Origin: Rotaria socialis
Lineage: Eukaryota > Rotifera > Eurotatoria > Philodinida > Philodinidae
Length of the DNA stretch: 64,000 nucleotides
Direction: 5' to 3'
NCBI GenBank assembly: GCA_905331475.1
Contig: CAJNYU010001291.1
Span: 248,001-312,000, forward strand
Shown here: positions 55,165 through 63,710 of the stretch, in pieces
Position numbering within the stretch: the stretch's first letter is position 1
Layout of the letters: each line of letters starts with the position of its first letter
The notes under the pieces: model-generated
What the model was told of the DNA's origin: nothing
Databases searched by the model: none
Seen by the model: only the letters and a program-made list of their open reading frames with translations
Made by a program: the position numbers and the translations under genes

Positions 55165-55299
55165 GTAAGTTCGACTTTGAAAGCTACAACCTCGTGAAGT
55201 AATTTATTTTTATTTAGATCTCACAGCAGCGCACGTAGAAATAATGGTAGGTTCGATTTTGAAAACTAAAACCTCTGGAAATAATTTATTTCTGTTTAG
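55165..55299 (+). repeat. Two near-identical 53-bp intron-like units around a 29-bp spacer
   Basis: 55165-55217 and 55247-55299 are both 53 bp, both start GTA(A/G)GTTCGA and end TTTAG, and are similar along their length. The 29 bp between them would be an exon if they are spliced. No coding gene is evident around them. Confidence 0.5.
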
Positions 55300-55396
55300 A
55301 TCAAGCATTCCATGTCGATCGTTCTGGCCGCTCGTTTCTGCAGGAGACAATCACGCATTGTTGCCCTGAGGTGTTACGATCGGGTTGTTCTCGATT

Positions 55397-55411
55397 GAGA
55401 AGGGGGAGAAT
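55397..55411 (+). other. Polypurine-tract-like sequence followed by TG
   Basis: A run of 14 purines (55397-55410) is followed directly by TGATAGCC. This is the arrangement expected where plus-strand priming adjoins a retrotransposon 3' LTR. The stretch from 55318 onward is more GC-rich than its surroundings. No reverse transcriptase or integrase frame was found, so this would be a remnant. Confidence 0.3.
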
Positions 55412-55729
55412 GATAGCCCTGAAACCCCAGAATGGTTTTCTAGGAACCGGCGTTTACTAGACAGAGCTTTCTAACTGATTGATTCCATTGAGTAGACAGA
55501 GCAGTGTGGGAAACCCTGTGTTTAACCTTTTCGACAAAGGGTTCGTGGAGAACCTGGTTTGCACGGAACCTAAAATGATTTCGGATTCGCAGCAATTTTC
55601 GGACACCTTTTTACGTTTCGTACGGTTGTCGTTTTTCAGGGTAGAATTGTAGTTGCGCGGCTGCGTAAAAATATTCAATAATGAATATTTATGAAGAAAT
55701 GGCTATAATCACCGTGTACCATTTTATAT

Positions 55730-56218
55730 AATCATACGTAAGATCGTACTGTTAAATCATATACGAAATCGGATGTAAGATCTGACATCAGATGTCAGCG
55801 ACGACGATTTTTCGTATGATCTTGTATGATCATATACGATTCTTGACTAAGATCGGATATGATCATACAAGAGCTCATATCTGATCATAGTGTCAGTTTG
55901 TTCGGCCTGGGATAATATCCAGGTCGAAATATCTGACACAAAATCTTATGAAACGCATGCAAGATCTTGGAATATGGGTGAAATCTTACAAGAATCATGC
56001 AAAAAATCTTAGTTCCTGAGATCTTAGATCAAGTCGCACAATCAGATTCTTGAAAGATCTTATTAATGTGTAAGATCTTTCAAAACTCTGATTATGCGAC
56101 TTGATCTAAAATCTCAGGAACTAAGATTTTTTGTATGATTTTCGAATCATCGTTACAGGATCATATAAGATCAGATACAAGATCTTATCAGATCTCACAA
56201 TATGATTGTTCGACCGGG
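55730..56218. mobile_element. GATCATA/AAGATC-motif-saturated element(s) with a long hairpin
   Basis: The interval is filled with AAGATC, GATCAT, ATCTTA and related words in both orientations. The part from 55919 to 56218 is bounded by similar inverted ends (CCAGGTCGAA on the left; GTTCGACCGGG on the right) and contains the hairpin annotated separately. The part before 55919 may be a second element abutting it. Confidence 0.5.
56001..56132. repeat. 62-bp inverted repeat with 8-bp loop
   Basis: Arms 56001-56062 and 56071-56132 are reverse complements with four mismatches, separated by 8 bases. As RNA or single-stranded DNA this would form a stable hairpin. It lies inside the AAGATC-rich element. 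Confidence 0.9.
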
Positions 56219-57174
56219 TCTTCATACATCACAACTAGATGCTCGAAACAAACTGATTCAAAGCGCTAATGATCAATTGTTTTCTATATTAGCTTACTCT
56301 AGTAATCCACTCTTGTTGTACGAACTGAAAATTGTTTGTTCGATCCTATCGAGGACATAAGCTATTTCATTTGTAAGAGCATTGTATAAAGATTTACACT
56401 ATGTAATTACTAGCAAAGGAAATTAAGAAGTAGTACAAGAGTCAATTTTTATGTTCTTTCTTTATTCATTCCTATGTGGAAGATATTCTATGTTGAGTTT
56501 AAAATCATTAGATAGATCAATAGTAAAAGGTTCTTTTTGTGCTGCATATAAACATGACAAACATTTCACTATATTTTTAAGCCTGCGGATAGGTAAGTCG
56601 ACTGTATCCATTTGTGTTTACAATATTTATTCATGTTCGTTTCGTTGCAAATCAACCCTGTACTACTATTTACTGCTCCCTCTTCTTGTATTTGTGTAAA
56701 ATACTGAAGACTTTTACCAGAAAGAAAAATTAATATACGCTTCGGATGTAAATAAAACCTAAAACTGTACTTCTCTATTGAGTTCAATGGCATATATGAA
56801 CGAAAAATAGAGAACAGTACGGTTTTCAATATATATTTTTCTCTCAAACTACTGAACTAGTCCAAAACGACTGGAATTCTAGATGGTTTTGACTGACGAA
56901 ACTGTCCTCCAAATAATTACACAATTATTGGTAGCAGTTCGTTTTTTTTTTATAGATTTAATACATTTTAAAAATACATATCAGCTCAATGTCTTGTGCA
57001 AATAGAAGAGATAAAATGAAATATAGATATGCAGTCGAAATCTACTACACATATACCTGTATGCTAAGTTATTAAGTTGTTCTCTTGTACAAATAAATTG
57101 TATCTAGTTTCAGAATGCTCCAATAATTTTATTATAGTAAAGATATGTATATTAAATGAAAACTTAATAGATAT
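56219..57174. other. No gene seen
   Basis: AT-rich sequence. The open frame at 56451-56699 is Ser/Leu-rich without recognisable features and without supporting splice context. Nothing else was identified. Confidence 0.4.
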
Positions 57175-57222
57175 TCACACCCATACCCACACCCACACCC
57201 ACACCCATACCGACACCAACAC
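57175..57222. repeat. Telomere-like (CCCACA)n tract
   Basis: About eight degenerate copies of CCCACA/CCCATA-type hexamers on the plus strand, that is TGTGGG on the minus strand. TGTGGG is the telomeric repeat reported for bdelloid rotifers. The tract sits only 26 bp beyond the 3' end of the secreted-protein gene. It is too short and degenerate to be a chromosome end and is interstitial. Confidence 0.7.
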
Positions 57223-57247
57223 CTAATTATTAGAACGGTGAACAACA

Positions 57248-58332
57248 TTAGTATTTAATGCTATTGATTGGTTTGAGACATTGTTTTCGTTCATTACAAA
57301 GTTTTCTCGTATTCTTGATCAAATCGTTCGCTTGTCTTGTTGCATTCGAAATAGCATTATGTTTTAATGTGTGAACGTTTCGAAAGGTTGTTTTAATATC
57401 AGCAGCATCAAAGAGTGCTTTTGCACTCTCATCAAGAACCAAGGTAAGAGCTGCAAGAGCGACCTAATTTAAAGAAATTAATATGAAATGATTGAATGCA
57501 AGATGCATAATTTGTTTTCATACTGTTGTATCAAATGTCGTGTGCATATCATTGATGCACGATGCGGTAGCCATGTCAATTACATTTGGTTCGATTTTAC
57601 CCATGGCTAATTTTTGAGCAACATCAATAAAAATATTGCATACTTCTGGAATGACAGCTAGTGGATTCACACACTTTGGTTCTTTTTCACAATTCCATTT
57701 TCGACATAGACCAGACGATAAATTGATCAATGGATATGATTGATAGAAATAAATATGGTAATAGGAAGACTACAAAAGAAGGAGATGATCATGACTTAAA
57801 TCAATGCTAAACATTATGAAATTATTAAAACATACCGGTTTTTCGATGTGCACTGTCATGCATTCTATATTGTGGAAATGAGTCCACGCTGCACCAGACG
57901 GTAACGTCACTGATGTGATCGGTGCAGGGCTAACACACACTGGTGGATTTGTTTCACTACCAATAATCAGACAAGGGGATACGCCTCCGAAAATTAAAAG
58001 GTACTAGAATAGCAAAAAATTCAATTTTTTTCTTCGTACAATCGTGACAAAGGAAAAGAAGTAATTCTTACATCAATAATCGAATAAGGAGCCGCTCCGA
58101 TAAGAACATAAAGCGAAACGTAACTATTACTAATGAGCGTTTTCCAGCCCGGACTTTGACACCAGTATTGAGCTTGAGAGTCATGATACGACTTTGAAAA
58201 CGGAATTAGATGAGAAGTACCAAAATACGAACATTTACCATAATAACATTCTTTTTTTGGACCTGTCTTGGATTGAGCTACTATGCATAATAGAACAAAA
58301 ATAATGATAACGAAGACTTCTTTTCGTATCAT
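57248..58332 (-). CDS. Secreted protein of unknown family, cysteine-containing
   Basis: Four minus-strand exons, 58072-58332, 57836-58003, 57524-57769 and 57248-57463, each a multiple of three and all joined in phase 0, give 296 residues ending at TAA 57248-57250. ATG 58332 is followed by Lys-Glu and a hydrophobic core (VFVIIIFVLLCIVAQS), a typical signal peptide. The mature part has Cys in ECYYGKCSYFG, YWCQSPGW, CLIIGS, PVCVSP, IECMTV, GLCRKWNCEKEPKC, VCNIF, SCINDM and near the C terminus (KLCNERKQC), suggesting disulphides. I do not recognise a domain. It lies among TE-derived repeats and is the best-supported gene beyond 50.3 kb. Confidence 0.75.
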
Positions 58333-58736
58333 AATGCTAGAGAAGAGTAACGACGACAAATTATTATCTTACAGCATCGAGTCGTGTGTTTAAATACTGT
58401 TTTACTACTGATTCTAGAACATATTTTTGTACAAATAAACAACGTCAATTGAAATGATTTACACATATAAGTTTTGTAAATTATAAATTACTTATCAATC
58501 ATCAGCTTTTGAATAGACTGTAGTAGGCATCGAAAAGCCATTAGAATTAGTAACTCTAAGAACAAGGGTTATTTTGTTTGCGTAAAGATAGATATATATA
58601 TATTGATCAAAGACTCAGCATTAGGGATGAACCGTTGTTTTTAATTGGAATTAATTAAGAGAGTTAATTAAATGGTTTTACTTAACACTTAATATCAATA
58701 AGGGTGTGATGAGTGTAGGTGTCGATGTGGACATGA

Positions 58737-59606
58737 CTAGTATCGTTCTCTGCTAGTCGACACGCACACGTAGCGAATGGGAAACAGGGGATGATAACTC
58801 AATTTTGGAGCGAGTTGGAATTGCGTGTAATTCCCTACAGGCCCTGTTCGTCCAGATTCCTGAAATGCCAGGGATTTCATGAAATGAGTTCTGTGCGTGG
58901 GACTGGTTTCGCAATGTTCAATATCGCGCCAAAGGATCTATTCTAGCTAGATTGAAATTGATATTGATTGCCAGGAAATTTGTTGTCGTATCATTAAGAA
59001 CGAAGTGCCAAGCAAAATCCATGTTACTTACTGTAGGTACAGGTTGAACTGGTGTCATTTGTAAATCTGTAACTTAATGGAATTGATGTGAGTCGTTTTG
59101 AGGTAACAGGGTGGAATGGTTAAGATCGAAATTATCTTAGAATATTTCACTTGTAAAAGTTGACAACATCATAGATAGAAGCAGCAATATCAAAATGCGC
59201 TTGGTTTGATTTTTTGCAATCATACAGAGATAAATTTCGTTGAAAAATTCATCAGAAAAATGAAAGTGAAAGCATTTTGGGATTGCATGAACAAATATGA
59301 TTGTCGAACTTTATACTATCAACTGGGTTGTCTTAGATGACATGAAAGTGTCGCAAAGCTATAATGAAAGTAAAAGAACTGGGCGACAGTTCTTATTTTG
59401 TTTAGGAAACAAGTTAGATCATCTAGATCAACCAATCTGTTAGAAGTGTAGCTGTCGGAACATATGTCTTCATTATACAACAGAATATCAACGGTCTATA
59501 AGATTTAATCTATAAACTTGCCTTGTGCAAATCCACCGTGAAATGCTTGCAACAAGAATACCAGCAATGGTAACCATGCATAAAGCAAACAACCATATGA
59601 TGCCAT
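58737..59606 (-). CDS. Tentative small secreted peptide with a GC-AG intron
   Basis: ATG 59606 opens a clear signal peptide (YGCLLYAWLPLLVFLLQAF, then HGGFAQ). Exons 59522-59606, 59032-59066 and 58737-58859 join in frame to 80 residues if the first intron uses GCAAGT as donor (AAG|GCAAGT, a good GC-AG consensus). If a poor GTTTAT donor 5 bases later is used instead, a different frame is open to another stop. Both remain possible; the signal peptide is shared. Product unknown. Confidence 0.4.
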
Positions 59607-60261
59607 TCGCGAATCAGCAGCTTCGATTTGGGTGAATTGGAAATTGTTAGAAAGTGCTTTGAAAATAAAAAAAAATCCGAGGATTTATAGTACCCGATAA
59701 ATCTGGCGCAGAGAGAGGGAGCACATATTGAATAAACAATCGAATGCGATCGCGTAACAGCTTGTGTCCGTTACGTGGCAGGATTATAGGCGATGCAGAT
59801 GTCACACATATGTGTTTGATGAATAGTTCATGATTTGAAAAATCAACGTCGCATTTTAAATTAATCTCGAAATAGATTTAATAGCATCCCACGTTGTTGC
59901 CACGTATTTTTTTCTGAGTACTATAAAATTTCCAGGATTTTGATCATCATTTCTTCAAGGTCACCGCCTCCAGAAAAACTTTTTTTTTGTGAAACATCTT
60001 AAAAGGAAGATCATAATCATAATAAATGTCATAGAAAAATGTATAGTTTCATATCTTGAAGTTTTCGCTACAACATAAACATATTCACATTATTCTTCTA
60101 TCAAGATCTGCAATAAGATCTTAGGCACAGATGTGTAAAAGTTTGGTAACACGTATCATAGAACTTCAGTTTATTTTTGTTTGTTTTTTATGAGTTTTAT
60201 TATACTAGTATTTCATACAGGTATCATATGGGTAACTTCTCAAAAGAGATACTTTTTAATT
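59607..60261. other. No gene seen
   Basis: AT-rich sequence upstream of the tentative secreted peptide; it presumably holds its promoter. No repeat structure or RNA gene recognised. Confidence 0.4.
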
Positions 60262-60560
60262 AAGCATGCAGCTATTTAAAATCTTATAGCATGTAAAAAT
60301 TGTATAGCTGTTTAAAACTATCAATAGTTATTAAACCTATTAGATGCTTATGTAAAATCATGTAAATCGATTTGAAATTATCTCCCAAAAAAATAACTGT
60401 TTGAATTAAACAAACAGTTTTTTTGCTTTTTTTTCAAAAGAACTACATATCTAATTCAATTAGTTTAAAACTATATCTAATCTTTATTATAGCTATTTAA
60501 TTTTTTTTGTCATATTTATTAAAAATTAAATAGGCTATTAAAAATAGTACATATATTTCT
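60262..60560. mobile_element. TAGCTATTTAA-motif-saturated repeat
   Basis: Words related to AGCTATTTAAAAT and its complement recur throughout in both orientations, including a hairpin around 60397-60428 (AACTGTTTG ... CAAACAGTT). The ends are loosely inverted (GCAGCTATTTAAAAT near 60268; TTAAATAGGCTATT near 60526). It is similar in design to the other motif-saturated elements. Confidence 0.45.
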
Positions 60561-60798
60561 AACATCATAGTATTGTTTAGTTACTTCTCATTATTCTTTC
60601 TAATTCTGGTCTCTAACTGTTCGTTTTTTTTCAATTCTGCTCAAACCATATATGAGAAGCAATTTAAGATTTTGTTTCAATCAATATTAAGGCATTCCTG
60701 TACGTATTTAAAATTACACATCTTTTCAGAACTATCTCTATCTATTAAAGAAAAACAGTGAAATGATAAACACTATATAAAATTTAGAATGATATATA

Positions 60799-61020
60799 CA
60801 GTGCTGTGAAAAATTATAGAATCACTTGCTTAATTTCAGTTGTTAGTTAATTTTTGACCAACTTAGGTTGCTCAGTAAACCAAAGCCAGTGCCAGTGTTA
60901 CACATTCGTGTATGTTTTACTCAATTAACACATTAATCTCCTGCATATTATTACTGGATTTGAGAAAACTAGAGCTTATAAAAGTGGACCAGTTTTTACT
61001 TGTGAAAATTTATAGAATCA
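60799..61020 (+). mobile_element. Tc1-like left end with IR/DR arrangement
   Basis: TA followed by CAGTGCTGTGAAAAATTATA at 60799 matches the start of Tc1-type elements. A second copy, GTGAAAATTTATAGAATCA at 61002-61020, lies about 196 bp further in the same orientation, giving the outer/inner direct-repeat layout of IR/DR Tc1 elements. No matching right end or intact transposase is visible, so it is a truncated remnant. Confidence 0.65.
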
Positions 61021-61173
61021 GTGTTGAATTCCAATTGTCTTCGTGTCAAAAGGAATTCGATTACGATTGAAAGTGACATGCATCAATAGAGAAAGTCATT
61101 CAGAAAGCTTCAATCACGAAAAATCTGAAAAGAAACATACTCGAAATGAAAATGAGGTGGTATTAATCAAGCA

Positions 61174-61512
61174 AAAATGGCTGAAAAATACAACATCAGC
61201 TCAGTAATCCGACTAGACTTTTTGAATATAGATTATATCGTTCTTTTTATCGATGAATTCATAGAGAGAATACATTTTGCAACAAAATGAGATACTTTCG
61301 AACTCTCAACATATCTCCGTTGCAGCAATAGGCAGGGTGTCAAAAATAGAATATGAAATACCTTTTTCAAGTATCCATCAGTTTTGTGANGTATCTCATT
61401 TTGTTGCAAAATGTATTCTCTCTATGAATTCATCGATAAAAAGAACGATATAATCTATATTCAAAAAGTCTAGTCGGATTACTGAGCTGATGTTGTATTT
61501 TTCAGCCATTTT
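61174..61512. repeat. Perfect 122-bp inverted repeat with an undetermined base at the inner edge
   Basis: Arms 61174-61295 and 61391-61512 are exact reverse complements as read, with a 95-bp spacer. The single n of the window, at 61390, immediately precedes the right arm. G-rich telomere-like sequence (GGGTGTGGATG, 61513-61523) starts directly after the right arm. Confidence 0.92.
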
Positions 61513-61550
61513 GGGTGTGGATGTAGAACAATAAACAGCAACGAAATATC

Positions 61551-61573
61551 TACATCCACATCCACACCCACAC
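61551..61573. repeat. Short telomere-like (CCCACA) tract
   Basis: ACATCCACATCCACACCCAC-type hexamers, C-rich on the plus strand. With the G-rich copy at 61513 it forms a small inverted pair around 61525-61550. It is degenerate relative to TGTGGG. Confidence 0.55.
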
Positions 61574-62188
61574 CACAAAGCTATGAGCACTCTCTACGTA
61601 TTGAGATTTGAGTCAATATAGGCATTTTCATCAAAAGATTCAGAAACTGCATTTCAAACAATAGAATGAAACGCACAGGAGCTTTAAAAAAAACTAATCT
61701 CTGTAGAAGGTCATGACCAAGACCGATTCTGGTAGTAACATCAAACAATATGGAGTAATAACATCCATTTTTTTAGAAAGAAAGGGCTCGAGTTAAATTA
61801 ACATCAAAATTAATGTTCTTTCCACAATTGTAACCGATGAATTAATTTCATCTGCTTCTTTTGTTCATATCGACAACAAAAAACTATCTTTGCAATTTTT
61901 GAATTTGATAAATCGAAGAGAATGGTAAGTGCAGCTAGCACCTACGGTTACCAATGCTTTGCATGTTGTCAGTTGAATTATATCGATTAAAAATAATTCA
62001 AATTCTCTCTGAAGCTTGTATACTTGTAGACAGTATAAACTGAGGAAGAAAATAATAAGAAGAAATTGAATATAATGATCAATATAAATTTTCGTAACTA
62101 AATTTCCATTGTTACGAAACCCCTCAGCTTATTTTTAAGTCTAGTGACGTCAAACATTGTTCAATATCTCAAAATGAATACATCATAA

Positions 62189-62427
62189 CCCTAATCCGCC
62201 CACCTGGTGTCCGTGCGGACCCCAGCTCAAAATAAGAATTATGAAAGTGCGTCTTGTTCTTTTTACGAGTACGTCTCAAAGGGACAAAAATTCTATAGAT
62301 TGGTGGTATATGATACTCTGCGTCAGTATAACATGAATTGAAAAGTTAAAGGCTCACAACTAAGTTTGAACCTCATCCAACTTAGAATAGTAAAATATAC
62401 GCGTTTATAGAGGTGGGCGGATTAGGG
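62189..62427. mobile_element. 239-bp MITE, piggyBac-like ends
   Basis: Perfect 17-bp inverted repeats CCCTAATCCGCCCACCT at 62189-62205 and, inverted, 62411-62427. The flanking tetranucleotide is ATAA on both sides (62185-62188 and 62428-62431), consistent with a 4-bp target duplication. CCC-initiated ends and a TTAA-like 4-bp target suggest the piggyBac superfamily. A subterminal hairpin (GGTGTCCGTGCGGACCCC) supports this. No coding capacity. Confidence 0.7.
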
Positions 62428-62644
62428 ATAATCGCTAAAGTTCAAGCCAAGATATTTGTGATGCTATCTTTTTGGATAGATTCTTACCTCGATCAAGATC
62501 TTAGTAAAGCAAATTCTACTGAATTCAGATAGTTCGAACACAAAATTCTATGCCATCGTACTATTTTCTACCTCATGCTAACAACATGTTTGCACTGTGT
62601 CATTTCAATGAATAGAATCTCATTGCTAATCAACACATACCGAA

Positions 62645-62935
62645 GTCACTGGATCCTGCCTCCGGATTCTGCCGGGATCCATCGGAACCGACACCGGATC
62701 ACTCCAGAACACGGCATGATTTCCACTAAAATCTGCCAGGATCCGACCGGGATTTCTCCGGAATCTCTGCTCCCGGAATCCGGACCGGAATTCAAAGGAA
62801 AATGGTCTGGTCGTTTCCTGCCGGATAATACAACCGAACTTGTCGAAACTGATCGAACCCGACTATCGGATGATCCAGGGATCACAAGGGTTCTACCACA
62901 TCTTTGACCGGATTCCATCAGATTCCGATGATAGG
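62645..62935. mobile_element. TCCGG/ATCCGG-motif-saturated GC-rich element
   Basis: Words such as GGATCC, TCCGGA, CCGGAT and GGATTCC recur densely in both orientations, making a GC-rich island in AT-rich DNA. The open frames on both strands here (62575-62907 and 62646-62972) are products of the repetition, not genes. Weak inverted ends (CTGGATCC near 62650; GATCCAGG near 62872). It resembles the element at 53315. Confidence 0.5.
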
Positions 62936-63255
62936 TATCTCGTAAAAAACCTCTCACACAAGCATTCTTCAATCAGAACATGAATCAATTGTAGTCTTCC
63001 AAAAACGAAACTCGCCCGACACAACAACGCCTCGTGAATAATCACAATCAATCCATAACATCACCACCAAACAGACCGCACAACAAGCATTTCCACCAAT
63101 GCCAACCACCCTGAAACACATTGTAACCCGAACCTAACAATAACTGAGTCCACAATACACACCCTTACAATAATCCATAACCACCCTACTATACTTTTTA
63201 TTCATTAAGCTAAATTCTAAACCCATTAACTGGGTCATCTGGTACCATTTCAATT

Positions 63256-63710
63256 CTTGAAAAAAATCGCTCGACAAATCATTTTGCACCCATCGAAATC
63301 ATTAATAATTCATAGATAATGCATCTGAATATCATTCTGGGTCACCACCACTTACGTTTTCATCAATTAATGACATTCTAAACATCTTTAAAGAGTCGTC
63401 TTGTTGCATAAAACTTATGAAAAAATTGCTCCACACATCCTTCTACACTAATCAAAATGCTGCATAAGTCGTAGAGAATCGATCAGATAATTATTTTAGG
63501 TCGTTCCAACGTACCTTTTCTTCATGAAACAGGATTCTAAGCATCTTTTATTACGGATCCACCCACACTTTTCTTCGACAAAAATCACTCCACAGCTCAA
63601 CGTCGATGTATCGAAAAGTTCACCAAGGCCTATATAATCCCGTGGATTGCGATTCTAGACGGTTTCAACATACCTTTTCGTCATGGAACAGGATTCTGAG
63701 TGAGATTCAC
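63256..63710. repeat. About 160-bp tandem repeat, three diverged copies
   Basis: Copies start near 63260, 63420 and 63579. Each has an AAAAAATCGCTC/AAAAAATTGCTC/CAAAAATCACTC block, about 90 bp later a TTTCAACATACCTTTTCGTC-like block, then a CAGGATTCTAAGCATC-like block. The copies are clearly diverged. No coding potential was recognised. Confidence 0.6.

Noticed and set aside
61174..61295. Short open frame within the inverted-repeat arm, considered as a Tc1 transposase start
   Set aside because: It does not match the helix-turn-helix start of Tc1 transposases, and the same frame recurs on the opposite strand purely because of the inverted repeat.
62575..62972. Overlapping 110- and 108-residue open frames on both strands
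   Set aside because: They arise from the stop-poor TCCGG motif repetition in the GC-rich element; the products are themselves repetitive and have no domain.
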